This document shows positions 56,317 to 64,000 of a stretch of DNA of 64,000 bases, piece by piece; the first letter of the stretch is position 1, and each line of letters opens with the position of its first letter. The notes beneath the pieces were generated by a model. The model saw only the letters and a list, made by a program, of their open reading frames with translations, had not been told where the DNA came from and did no database searches. A program made the position numbers and the translations under genes. This DNA comes from Mariniphaga sp. (lineage in GTDB: Bacteria; Bacteroidota; Bacteroidia; Bacteroidales; Prolixibacteraceae). The stretch covers positions 140,167 through 204,166 of the forward strand of contig JAGXGA010000053.1 of the NCBI GenBank assembly GCA_024636975.1, read 5' to 3'.

Positions 56317-57489
56317 ATGAAAAAATATGTCAGCCTTTTAATTTTCTTATTAGCCGTAATAACGGCTCTTCGATCAGTTTCACAGGAACCGGGTAACCTA
56401 TGTGTTGGTCACTATTATACAGAAGCGGAAGCGCGAGATGTACTTCGGGATTTGAGGGAGCAGTACCCGACAGAGAATGATTGGCTGCAAAGAGCTGACA
56501 TAATAAGGCATGGAATCCTGAGAGGAGCCGGTCTGGTGCCTTTCCCGGAGAAAACTCCTCTAAAACCACACTTTACCGAAGAGCGGGTCTACGACGACTA
56601 TTCGGTGCAGAATGTGGCCATTGAAAGCCTGCCCGGGGTATTTGTTACCGGAAGCCTTTACTTGCCGGAAAACAAGAATGTACAAATGCCGGGGATTATC
56701 AGTACACATGGACACTGGCCCGCTTCCGAAGATTACGGGAGGTACAGGAAGGATGTACAGATCAGATGCGCCGCTCTTGCCAAAATGGGGGCAGTAGTTT
56801 ATTCAATTGATATGGTTGGTTATGGCGAGATGACCGAATGGGGATGGGAGCATAAGCATCCGCAGGCCTTAAAACAGCAGCTCTGGAACAGCATCAGGGC
56901 GCTTGATTTCCTTCTCTCACTTGATTACGTCGATTCCGGAAGAATTGGCATTACCGGAGCATCAGGGGGCGCTACCCAGGCCTTTCTGCTGACAGCCATC
57001 GACGACCGCATAAAGGTAGCGGTCCCTGTTGTGCAGGTGTCGGCCCACTTTTTTGGAGGGTGTGTATGTGAAAGCGGAATGCCTGTTCATAAGAGTTCAG
57101 GTCACCAGACCAATAATGTTGAAATTGCAGCTCTTGCAGCCCCGCGTCCCATGCTGCTGGTTTCCGATGGTACCGACTGGACGAAAAATACTCCGGAGGT
57201 GGAATTCCCGCATATCCGGTATATTTACCGTTTGCTGGGGGTGGAGGGAAATGTGAAAAACGTTCATCTGCCGGATGAAGGTCATGGTTATGAATTGCCT
57301 AAGCGCAGAGCAGTATATCCGTTTCTGGCCAAACACCTCGGTTTGGATCTGCAGGCGGTTACAGATGAATCCGGCGAAATTTCAGAAGAAGGAATTGTTA
57401 TTGAGACCTATGAACAAATGAAAGTGTTTTCAGAAAAAATTCCCCGTCCCTCTAATGCAGTTTTAAAAAATGAAGAGGCAGGGTGGTAA
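56317..57489 (+). CDS. Acetyl-xylan-esterase-like alpha/beta hydrolase
   Basis: 390 aa with a signal peptide (ending RSVSQ). Catalytic Ser is in ITGASGGATQAF (about residue 214), the acidic residue is probably in VSDGTDWTKN and His in PDEGHGYELP (about residue 327). The arrangement matches acetyl-xylan-esterase-like (Abhydrolase_7) proteins of carbohydrate loci. It likely deacylates a polysaccharide or glycoside in the periplasm. It is a single gene, divergent from the isomerase. Confidence 0.82.
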   Translation: MKKYVSLLIFLLAVITALRSVSQEPGNLCVGHYYTEAEARDVLRDLREQYPTENDWLQRADIIRHGILRGAGLVPFPEKTPLKPHFTEERVYDDYSVQNVAIESLPGVFVTGSLYLPENKNVQMPGIISTHGHWPASEDYGRYRKDVQIRCAALAKMGAVVYSIDMVGYGEMTEWGWEHKHPQALKQQLWNSIRALDFLLSLDYVDSGRIGITGASGGATQAFLLTAIDDRIKVAVPVVQVSAHFFGGCVCESGMPVHKSSGHQTNNVEIAALAAPRPMLLVSDGTDWTKNTPEVEFPHIRYIYRLLGVEGNVKNVHLPDEGHGYELPKRRAVYPFLAKHLGLDLQAVTDESGEISEEGIVIETYEQMKVFSEKIPRPSNAVLKNEEAGW

Positions 57490-57856
57490 TAAAAGAGTAG
57501 TGAATAGTCCTTTCAATTGGGGCATGTGGTCGAGTGAACAGTAAACGGTAAACAGTGAACAGTAAACAGTTAAAAGGCTTCAGCCGTATTATATAAGAAA
57601 TAACTTAGCAGAACTCTTAAGGGCTGTAAGCCCAGTTTAATTCAGCCCAGGGCAGCCGCCCTGGGTAAGAAGTGCCTTCAGTCCCCGCGGCGCAATTACT
57701 GACTTCGATTGAAATGCAAACTTTGTATGCGCCGCCTTCTCCGGCCTAAATAGGATACGAACTTTAAATGCCAACTAATTGAATTTTATGAAGTTAATCT
57801 TTTAGTTATATGATAGTGAACAGTGAACAATAAACAGTAAATTTTACATTCTTTTT
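57490..57856. repeat. Repeat cluster, no gene
   Basis: Two AGTGAACAGTAAAC units (57533-57546 and 57554-57567) with related GTGAACA/TAAACAGT copies at about 57814-57839 flank two GC hairpins: GGGCT/AGCCC at 57621-57633 and CCCAGGGC/GCCCTGGG at 57646-57665. The two outer direct-repeat clusters bracket about 250 bases, as a short mobile or REP-like element would. Confidence 0.55.
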
Positions 57857-58054
57857 TTATGCAATCTCATAACTGATTCCGTTTGGTTGTGTCGTCTTTT
57901 TAGATGCTTCCAAAACTTCAATCCCAACTATATTTCCCGATTCATCATAATCAAGAATGATTCCGGGTTTGTCCTCCTCATTTTCAAAAACCGGAGCTTC
58001 TGACAGTTTAATGTATATTACATCAACTTCTTTACTGTATTTAATTACGAGCAT
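57857..58054 (-). CDS. DUF2283 domain protein
   Basis: 65 aa from the ATG at 58054. YSKEVDVIYIKLSEAP, then ILDYDESGNIVGIEVLEASK is the DUF2283 pattern, a small domain often found with mobile or toxin-like loci and of unknown role. A longer frame from 58123 overlaps the metallo-hydrolase and is not likely. Start and metallo-hydrolase stop overlap by 14 bp, so the two are probably co-translated. Confidence 0.8.
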   Translation of the reverse strand: MLVIKYSKEVDVIYIKLSEAPVFENEEDKPGIILDYDESGNIVGIEVLEASKKTTQPNGISYEIA

Positions 58055-58901
58055 TGATCTCAGTATAAACGGTTTCCACCAGCCGGCTTTCGTCCGGTTT
58101 AAAGTTTTCCTGTATGGCTTCAAGTGATTTTCCCTCCTTAACCGATGATTTAATTTTCTCCTGAAGCTGTTTCATATCTTTAAGATGTTGAACGACGTCT
58201 TCCCGGGATTTAATATCGGCATGACCGCTGCAAAATTTTTCGGCATCAAGTGTTTCCAGCATGAGTTCTGTTGTTTTGACATGTTCAAAAGAATTCCCGC
58301 CTTTATATGAATGGATCAGCTGGGGCCGTTCGAAGAACACCTGGTCGCCAATGAAGGCAACTTTTTCTTCAGGAAAATAAACAACGATATCACCTGTGGT
58401 ATGGCCTACACCAAAATAATGCAGCTCAACCGGCTTGCCACCCAGGTGAAGCTGCATCCGATCGGTAAAAGTTAACTGCGGAACAAACCGTTTCAGTTTT
58501 TCATCGTTCCATTTCGATGGTGCACCATCGCGTCCCGGGTGAAAAAATTCTTCCCTGCAGTTTTCATGTGCGATAATAACAACCTCTTTAGGAAAAAATT
58601 CATTCCCGTTCACATGGTCACCATCACTGTGGGTGTTTACCAGAATTGTAACCGGTTTATCAGTAAAGCCTTCCACTGCAGTAAATATTTCTTCCACCGA
58701 AGCTTTGTCCATTTTGGAATCGATAAGCAAAACTTCATTTTCGCCGATATACATACCTGAATTGGCCCCTCGTCCGCCTGTTAGCTGGAAAAGTTTTTCG
58801 GATAATTTTTCAACAGTAATGGGAGTAACATCCTGCTGCTGGCTTTTTGTTAAAATTGGCAGAAAAAGAATTAATGCCAAAAGGATGGTTGTTAATTTCA
58901 T
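58041..58901 (-). CDS. Exported MBL-fold metallo-hydrolase
   Basis: 286 aa with a signal peptide (to about residue 20). The metallo-beta-lactamase zinc motif is THSDGDHVNGN (about residues 90-100). Further ligands are in FGVGHTTGDIVVYFP and in the FIGDQVFF and CSGHAD regions. The likely activity is hydrolysis of an ester, thioester or lactone in the periplasm. The HTHSDGDH form is common in Bacteroidota exported members. The DUF2283 gene overlaps its end. Confidence 0.87.
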   Translation of the reverse strand: MKLTTILLALILFLPILTKSQQQDVTPITVEKLSEKLFQLTGGRGANSGMYIGENEVLLIDSKMDKASVEEIFTAVEGFTDKPVTILVNTHSDGDHVNGNEFFPKEVVIIAHENCREEFFHPGRDGAPSKWNDEKLKRFVPQLTFTDRMQLHLGGKPVELHYFGVGHTTGDIVVYFPEEKVAFIGDQVFFERPQLIHSYKGGNSFEHVKTTELMLETLDAEKFCSGHADIKSREDVVQHLKDMKQLQEKIKSSVKEGKSLEAIQENFKPDESRLVETVYTEINARN

Positions 58902-58992
58902 TGCAAAGATTTTTAAGATTCGACTAAAAAGTTACAAAAAAAATGGATTATACAATCCATGAATTTACCTTTGTTATGGAAAGAAAGGAAAC

Positions 58993-59003
58993 AAAGGAGG
59001 TGA
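58993..59003 (+). promoter_or_regulatory. Full-length Shine-Dalgarno sequence
   Basis: AAAGGAGGTGA is an uninterrupted complement of the 3' end of 16S rRNA, with GGAGG ending six bases before the ATG at 59007. None of the other genes in the window has comparable pairing, in line with the known rarity of SD sequences in Bacteroidota. Confidence 0.75.
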
Positions 59004-59006
59004 ATT

Positions 59007-59351
59007 ATGACAAATGACTGGAAAAAAAGGCTCGGTACGGTATATTCTACCGATTCTGATTATAAATATGAAACAGAAAATCAACCGGAGCAGGAGACTT
59101 TGCCTCCCCAACAGCAGAAATTAATAATCAGTCTGGATAAGAAACAGCGCAAAGGAAAAAGCGTAACGCTTGTAACAGGTTTTGCAGGAAGAGAAGAGGA
59201 TTTAAAAGATCTGGGCAGGATGCTTAAAACAAAATGCGGGGTGGGAGGCAGTGTAAAAGAAGGAAATATTCTTGTTCAGGGTGATTTCCGTACCCGTGTG
59301 GTTGAGATACTTCAGCAGGAAGGATATAAGGTAAAACGTTCGGGAGGTTAA
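59007..59351 (+). CDS. yciH: SUI1/YciH translation-initiation-factor-like protein
   Basis: 114 aa. The N-terminal 45 residues are a flexible, charged tail. The SUI1/eIF1 domain covers about residues 45-112 (KGKSVTLVTGFAGREEDLKD, KCGVGGSVKEGNILVQGD). Family members act in start-codon fidelity; E. coli YciH discriminates against aberrant initiation. It is preceded by the 11-base perfect Shine-Dalgarno sequence, the only one in the window, suggesting its own translation is controlled through the anti-SD. It is a single gene. Confidence 0.9.
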   Translation: MTNDWKKRLGTVYSTDSDYKYETENQPEQETLPPQQQKLIISLDKKQRKGKSVTLVTGFAGREEDLKDLGRMLKTKCGVGGSVKEGNILVQGDFRTRVVEILQQEGYKVKRSGG

Positions 59352-59364
59352 GTTTTTTTTGGTT

Positions 59365-59535
59365 GGCAATTGAGCCGCAGGTTATGTTGAAGCTTCATTA
59401 CTATCCACATTAAACTCCTACCAAGCATTTTGCAGTGAGTTATTTGTCAATACAATACGATTGTCATCTGACTGCTGCCGCTGAGGGCTTTCTCTTCCTT
59501 TGTCTTTGACTTTGCTTTTGCCTTCACCTTCGACG
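59365..59535. repeat. Degenerate repeat unit, copy A
   Basis: It shares GAAGCTTCATT, a TCCTAcc segment, a CAGTG-GTTATTTG-like stretch and a terminal TTTGACTTTGCTTTTGCC tract with copy B at 59685-59850, in the same order. Confidence 0.5.
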
Positions 59536-59684
59536 GTACTGGCAGGGATGGCATCTCTTGTTGTTGCCCGCTTGATCGTTAAATTGAAGAGCAGAGATGC
59601 TATCCTTTAAATTTAATGTGCTGCAATTATTAAGGCCTAAGAGCAACGGCGCATGGAAAGGATGTCTTTCAAATTCACGTTGAC

Positions 59685-59850
59685 AGTTGTGCCGCGAGGT
59701 GTGCTGAAGCTTCATTTCTACCCATATCTGGCTCCTATGGAGCCTCTGTCAGTGGGTTGTTTGCCAGTACAAATCATTTGCCAACTACCTCCTGCCTCTG
59801 CCTGCTCTTTTGTCTTTCGCATTTGCATTTGCTTTCTCCATTTTAATACG
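59685..59850. repeat. Degenerate repeat unit, copy B
   Basis: Same order of blocks as copy A, including GCTGAAGCTTCATTTCTAC, then GTCAGTGGGTTGTTTGCC and a terminal tract with GCATTTGCATTTGC. Confidence 0.5.
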
Positions 59851-60025
59851 ACTGATTTTTTTGGCCGATGAGCTTTACAATGAATTCAATCCTGAAAAGC
59901 TTTTCGAAAATTTTTAAGATGTTAACCTACTATATAACTAACTCGACGTAGGTTTTGTCTGCGGCGTAAATGTTACTTCACATATCATGATACTTATTAC
60001 GCCGCATACAGTCCCCGCTACAGAG

Positions 60026-60066
60026 CCGTCATTGCAGCTCCGACCAGCTGGCGGAAAAGCAATCTC
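60026..60066. repeat. Dispersed palindromic unit, inverted orientation
   Basis: CGTCATTGC (from 60027) and GCAATCTC (60059-60066) border a GC-rich core with CAGCTGG. It corresponds to the reverse complement of the pattern at 24460-24485. Confidence 0.45.
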
Positions 60067-60228
60067 ATGATATTTTGCAGGTACCTACAATTGAAAAACT
60101 GATTGAAGTTATTCATTTTGATGTTCGGTAGAATACCGAGGGAGGACTTAGGAAGAAACCAGCAAAGGCTGAGTTTAACCATTTTAAATTTTTGCATATA
60201 CATAAGCGTTACCTTCTCAATATAAAAT

Positions 60229-60326
60229 TCGATTTAAACTCGATATAACTTCGTAGTTAATTCGATCATTATCGATTTTATATCGAATTAACCTCGAGTT
60301 AACCTCGAATTAACCTCGAATAAACA
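60229..60326. repeat. Nine-unit tandem repeat phased at 11 bp
   Basis: TCG begins units at 60229, 60240, 60251, 60262, 60272, 60283, 60294, 60305 and 60316; the steps are 11 bp except one of 10. The four rightmost units are nearly identical (TCGAATTAACC, TCGAGTTAACC, TCGAATTAACC, TCGAATAAACA), while the left ones are more diverged. This could be a protein-binding array presenting every site on one helical face, or a decaying minisatellite. Confidence 0.7.
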
Positions 60327-60780
60327 TTTAATTTAATATTATCCAGATCCCTCTCATTTTAGTAGAACCTATCACGATATTTAAGCAACGCTTGCATATT
60401 AAATCGCAGAGAGTAGTTGCGTTGCGCAAGGTGATGGCTCGTCATACCTGGGGCACCTGTCAGTCCACAGGCGGAATGTACCGGGCTGAATCAGGTCTGC
60501 GAACTTAAAATATTCAATGAGCGATTCGGAAATCTCTCCTCCCGAGAGGTACCTGCAATTTAAACGAAGCAGTGTTCCAAAAGATGAAAAAGCTATAATA
60601 TTGTTATTTTTTATAATAATGTTGGTTCATTTTTTAAAGATCTGCCTGCTTTTCTCTTTTCTGGCCTTTGCCTCTGCCTTTATCTTCCCCTTCGCCTGTG
60701 CATAAAATCCTGACAGTACAGGATAATTACATAACAAATATTTACTTACCTTAGGCATTTTAAAAATCTAAGCCTGCAAA

Positions 60781-62157
60781 ATGAAGATTGCAACTATTTC
60801 GAAGAAACTGGATGCCTTGTATGAGTTCGATCGTGAACCGGTGAATAATAAGTCGTTACAAGGTATTGGGAATTTTTTGGGAAGTTATGCCGGTGAACAT
60901 GTGGCCGGAACTGAGTTTGTCATCGGGATGCTGTTTGTCGCCCACGGGGTATCGTTGACCGACATGTTTTTGGGAGGATTTATAGGAAATGTTCTGGCGG
61001 TGATTAGCTGGGCATTTATTACAGCACCCATTGCTGTAAAAGTACGTTTATCGTTGTATTGGCAACTAAAGAAAATCTGTGGCCCAGTCCTGGTATTCCT
61101 GTACAATATTGTAAATGCCCTTATGTTTTGTTTCCTGGCCGGAGCCATGGTTGCTGTGTCGGCAACTGCTGTTGGCATTCCGTTTAATGTGGAAATGCCT
61201 ACCCTTAGTGATTTGTATCCTTCAAGTGTGGGTTGGGTAGTAACGGTATTTGCTGTTGGAGCAGTGATTACTATGTTTGCCATACTAGGGTTTGAAAAAC
61301 TGGCACGTTTTTCAAAAGTTGCCGCTCCCTGGATGTTTTTCATTTTTGTGGCAGCTGCAATATCTTCTTTTCCGCGGTTGGGGGTGCAAACCGATTTAAG
61401 CAATTTCTGGGAAGTGGCACGTGAAAAAATATGGACAGGTACAGCCTTGCCCGGGCAGTCGCAGTTTACGATCTGGCATGTTATCTTTTTTACCTGGTTT
61501 GCCAATGCTGCCATGCACCTGGGCATGAGTGACCTTTCGATATTCAGGTATGCAAAGAAATGGCAGTATGGTTTTGCCTCAGCTGTTGGTATGTTTCTGG
61601 GGCATTATGTCGCATGGATTTCATCGGGTATTTTATATGCCGCTGCCACAAGTGATGCACCGGGCGAGGTAGCTTTTCAGGCCATTGGCATTGCCGGAGC
61701 CATATGTGTTGTTGTGGCCGGCTGGACCACTGCAAATCCTACTCTTTACAGGGCGGGGCTTGCCCTGCAGGTGGCATCTCCGGGCTGGAGCCGCTGGAAG
61801 GTAACCCTGCTGGCCGGACTGGTGACAACTGTGGCCGCACTTTTCCCGGCTTTGGTTATGAAGTTGCTCGATTTTGTTGCGCTTTACGGCCTGATATTGA
61901 TCCCTATGGGGGGTGTTATATTTGCCGATTTTTACCTTATGAAAAAGTTCGGCCTCTATGACTATTATGCTGAAAGGAAAAACATTAACTTTAACTGGGC
62001 TGCCGGTCTAACCTGGTTCATTCTTTTGGCGGCTGCTCTTATTTTGAACCAGGTTGTAGGTATTGAATTGTATTTTCTGCCTTTGCCTGCCTGGGTGTTT
62101 GCTGTTGCACTGTTTGTACTGCTTAGTAAATTTTATCAGAAAAAATCTGTATTATGA
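60781..62157 (+). CDS. NCS1/cytosine-purine-permease-like transporter
   Basis: 458 aa with about 12 membrane helices. The N-terminal NFLGSYAGEHVAGTEFVIGM and the central HVIFFTWFANAAMHLGMSDLSI segment fit the nucleobase-cation-symport-1 / purine-cytosine permease family. Substrates of this branch are not established. Its stop overlaps the ATG of a small membrane protein (ATGA), and a rhamnosidase gene follows, so it may import a product of rhamnosidase action rather than a nucleobase. Confidence 0.83.
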   Translation: MKIATISKKLDALYEFDREPVNNKSLQGIGNFLGSYAGEHVAGTEFVIGMLFVAHGVSLTDMFLGGFIGNVLAVISWAFITAPIAVKVRLSLYWQLKKICGPVLVFLYNIVNALMFCFLAGAMVAVSATAVGIPFNVEMPTLSDLYPSSVGWVVTVFAVGAVITMFAILGFEKLARFSKVAAPWMFFIFVAAAISSFPRLGVQTDLSNFWEVAREKIWTGTALPGQSQFTIWHVIFFTWFANAAMHLGMSDLSIFRYAKKWQYGFASAVGMFLGHYVAWISSGILYAAATSDAPGEVAFQAIGIAGAICVVVAGWTTANPTLYRAGLALQVASPGWSRWKVTLLAGLVTTVAALFPALVMKLLDFVALYGLILIPMGGVIFADFYLMKKFGLYDYYAERKNINFNWAAGLTWFILLAAALILNQVVGIELYFLPLPAWVFAVALFVLLSKFYQKKSVL

Positions 62158-62339
62158 AAACAATACTTCAAATCATCTCCCTTGCCGGTATTTTACTTAC
62201 GATTGTTCCTCCCATTCTTTTCTTTTTGGGAAAAATGAGTCATTCCTCCCAAAATTTCTGGATGCTTGCCGGAGCAGTCATCTGGTTTGCCTCAGCTTTT
62301 TTTTGGTTGGGCAGCAAAGAAAAGACAGAGAACAGTTGA
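62154..62339 (+). CDS. 61-aa membrane protein coupled to the permease
   Basis: Two hydrophobic helices (about residues 5-25 and 36-53) and a charged C-terminus. ATGA overlap with the permease stop means translational coupling, as for a small transporter subunit. Many Bacteroidota permeases have such a short companion. No family name is claimed. Confidence 0.7.
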   Translation: MKTILQIISLAGILLTIVPPILFFLGKMSHSSQNFWMLAGAVIWFASAFFWLGSKEKTENS

Positions 62340-62403
62340 CAACTACTAAGACAATCAATTCCTTATATATTTTGCCAATTACCTGAATTAAAAATGATAT
62401 AAT

Positions 62404-63870
62404 ATGAAACCAATAAAATTAATTTTCGGATTTGTATTAATGGGAGCTATACTTCCTTTTGTTTCCTGTCAGCAGGCTGGTTCCCCTTCCAGTGTCGGGG
62501 AATTAAGATGTGAATTTCAGGAAAACCCAATAGGAATTGACCGGGCACAGCCGCTTCTTCAGTGGAAAATTAAAGATGATCGCAGGGGTGCCAGTCAAAC
62601 GGCATGGCAGGTGGTTGTTGCCACTACTAAAGAAAATGCTGATGATGCAGAGGGTGATGTATGGGATTCAGGAAAAATAGCGTCTGATCAGTCGGTGCAT
62701 GTGGCATACGATGGCCCGGCCCTTGAATCGGGAAAGATCTATTTTTGGAGGGTGCGTACCTGGGATCAGGAGGGTGAACCGTCGGCCTGGAGCGAAACAG
62801 CCTCATGGGAAATGGGGTTGCTGAAGGAATCCGATTGGCAGGCACAGTGGATTGCGCGCTCAAAAGAAGAACCGGGTCGGTCGGTTAATATGCGAAAGGA
62901 GTTTGAGCTGGAGGATAAAAATATCAGCAAAGCACGGGTGTATGTTACAGGGCTCGGTAATTATGTGTTGTTTCTGAACGAAAAGAGGGTAGGGCTTGAT
63001 TTGCTTACTCCCGGATGGACGCATTACCCTGAGCGGCTTGAATACCAGGTATACGATGTGACTGATTTGCTTAATGCCGGGAACAATGCGGCCGGTGCAA
63101 TTTTAGGCAATATGTGGTGGTCGGGCGGCCTTGGGTGGGCCGGCGATGTAAAATACAGCGAAGGGCCCCTGAAATTTTTAATGCAGTTGCATATTGAATT
63201 TGATGATGGTTCCGACCAGATCGTAGTTTCCGATGAGACCTGGAAATGGGACAATTCGCCCATATGGGAGGACCATATTTATGATGGTGAAAAATACGAT
63301 GCCAATCTGGAACAGGAGGGCTGGAATGAACCCGGATTTGATGACGCAACATGGGCAGCAGTTGAACCTGCATCCTATGAGGGCATGCTGACCGGACCCA
63401 ATGCACCTGCACTGAGACATCAGGAAGACCTGCAGGCTGTATCACTTAATGAACCTGTACAGGGTGAATACGTATACGATTTTGGCCAGAACATGGTAGG
63501 TTGGGCAAAAATAAGGATCAATGCACCCAAAGGAGATACAATTAAATTCAGATATGCTGAACTTTTACATGATGATGGCACTGTTGCCCAGGAAAATTTA
63601 CGCTCGGCAGATGCAATCGATATGATTGTTTCTGACGGCAGTGAAATAGAATGGGAACCGAAGTTTACATACCATGGGTTTCGTTACATCCAGGTTTCAG
63701 GATTGAGAGAAAAACCAGCCAGCGATGCTATTACAGGGAAGGTTATTTATACCGACCAGCCTTTTATCGGAAAATTTCAAAGCTCAAATGACCTGATAAA
63801 TAATATAAATAAAAATGTGGTGTGGGCACAAAAAGGCAATTTTTACCCTGCGCCTACCGATTCTAACTAA
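62404..63870 (+). pseudogene. Alpha-L-rhamnosidase (GH78), truncated by insertion
   Basis: 488 codons. A lipobox (FVSCQQ) is followed by an Ig-like N-terminal domain (about 30-145), the Bac_rhamnosid_N domain (about 165-330, ARVYVTGLGNYVLFLNEKRV) and a concanavalin-like domain (about 345-440, YVYDFGQNMVGWAKI). The catalytic (alpha/alpha)6 domain only begins: NNINKNVVWAQKGNF is present, but the family PTDCPQRDERLGW segment breaks off after PTD, followed by Ser-Asn-stop. Full-length relatives are about 900 aa. All catalytic acids are lost, so this is a disrupted gene. Confidence 0.85.
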
Positions 63871-64000
63871 CGTTTTCGCATACCGCTGATATTTAAGCTT
63901 TTATTAATTGCAGGTCGTCAGCAGTCAGTTCAAATTTAGCGATTTGCTTTTGTATTCTTTTTACCATTCCAAGTTTTCTCTTTTGATCCAGGAAGAGGTA
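63862..64000 (-). mobile_element. Probable insertion element, left end only
   Basis: The rhamnosidase reading frame is lost at about 63861, and a minus-strand ORF ends 31 bp further on. This is the layout of an IS whose transposase gene ends close to the terminal repeat. Only 139 bases are visible, so the family cannot be given. Confidence 0.45.
63893..64000 (-). CDS. Partial ORF running off the right edge
   Basis: 35 C-terminal residues are visible, ending KFELTADDLQLIKA, with TAA at 63893-63895. The start lies beyond 64000. The sequence is Lys/Arg-rich before the end. It may be the transposase of the element that broke the rhamnosidase gene, but the fragment is too short to assign. Confidence 0.5.
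   Translation of the reverse strand, partial: YLFLDQKRKLGMVKRIQKQIAKFELTADDLQLIKA

Larger units (their letters stand above)
59352..60780. repeat. 1.4-kb noncoding region of degenerate repeats
   Basis: No credible gene. Two related copies of a roughly 160-base unit lie at about 59365-59535 and 59685-59850, both with GAAGCTTCATT and both ending in a CTTTGC/TTTGCC-rich tract. A dispersed palindrome lies at 60026-60066, the 11-bp tandem array at 60229-60326, and another C/T-rich tract at about 60640-60705. A 62-codon frame at 60517-60705 is a by-product of that tract. Confidence 0.6.

Noticed and set aside
60360..60500. Possible tRNA or structured RNA in the 60.4 kb gap
   Set aside because: I could not fold a cloverleaf or match a known RNA family. 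Only short hairpins are visible.
60517..60705. 62-codon ORF with hydrophobic C-terminus
   Set aside because: The hydrophobic part is a translation of the C/T-rich repeat tract. It has no signal of selection.

Overview
The window is a 64 kb stretch of a Bacteroidota chromosome, most likely a marine or sediment member of Bacteroidia (Marinilabiliales/Prolixibacteraceae-like; the lineage is inferred). Evidence: low GC, promoters of the TTTG-N18-20-TAnnTTTG type, almost no Shine-Dalgarno sequences, a type IX secretion sorting domain, AraC/TPR regulators, a GntR/periplasmic-binding-protein hybrid regulator, a sulfatase and a rhamnosidase. A giant BadF/HgdC-type activase and a Cys-type sulfatase suggest anaerobic or microaerobic life.

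0-7 kb: a methionine block (leader peptide and hairpin, a divergent aspartokinase, O-acetylhomoserine sulfhydrylase, MetA), then elbB, a TatD-family hydrolase and tcdA, then an RNA-binding protein plus cold-shock protein pair behind a U-rich leader and ending in a clear terminator. 7-13 kb: tamB and tamA on the minus strand. 13-24 kb: mixed housekeeping and stress genes: YihY, CsbD with an Lmo0937-like small membrane protein, an acidic lipoprotein, a Zn/Cd P-type ATPase, an omega-amidase-like nitrilase, an exported glutamine-amidotransferase-like protein, prohibitin, a thioesterase, and a PorE-like TPR/PD40/OmpA protein. 24-32 kb: a repeat-rich gap, a lipoprotein cytochrome c with a PQQ-type sugar dehydrogenase, a GntR regulator, an esterase, a sulfatase, a serine hydrolase and a metallo-hydrolase fragment.

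32-49 kb is the most distinctive part. Three paralogous membrane regulators carry an N-terminal AraC-type HTH, one membrane segment, a TolB-like domain and TPRs. Two are followed by a secreted TonB_C-TPR protein. A T9SS-sorted protein built of Trp-rich repeats lies directly upstream of the second regulator. Direct repeats of TGTTGAA spaced by about 21 bp precede both the second TonB_C-TPR gene and the T9SS gene, which suggests a local regulon. The third regulator is truncated by a decayed IS4-family transposase. A 1405-aa double-ATPase dehydratase activase sits inside this block.

49-64 kb: degradative and envelope genes (clan-A glycosidase, serine hydrolase, degenerate M23-like protein, small secreted peptide, DUF6132 plus thioredoxin, Tat-type sugar isomerase, acetyl-xylan-esterase-like hydrolase, metallo-hydrolase plus DUF2283), then a SUI1/YciH gene with a full-length Shine-Dalgarno sequence, which is exceptional for this phylum. 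A 1.4 kb noncoding region follows, containing degenerate repeats and a nine-unit tandem repeat with 11-bp spacing. Last come an NCS1-type permease, a small membrane protein, and an alpha-L-rhamnosidase broken before its catalytic domain, apparently by an insertion whose own gene runs off the right edge.

I saw no rRNA, tRNA, CRISPR array, prophage or recognisable defence system.
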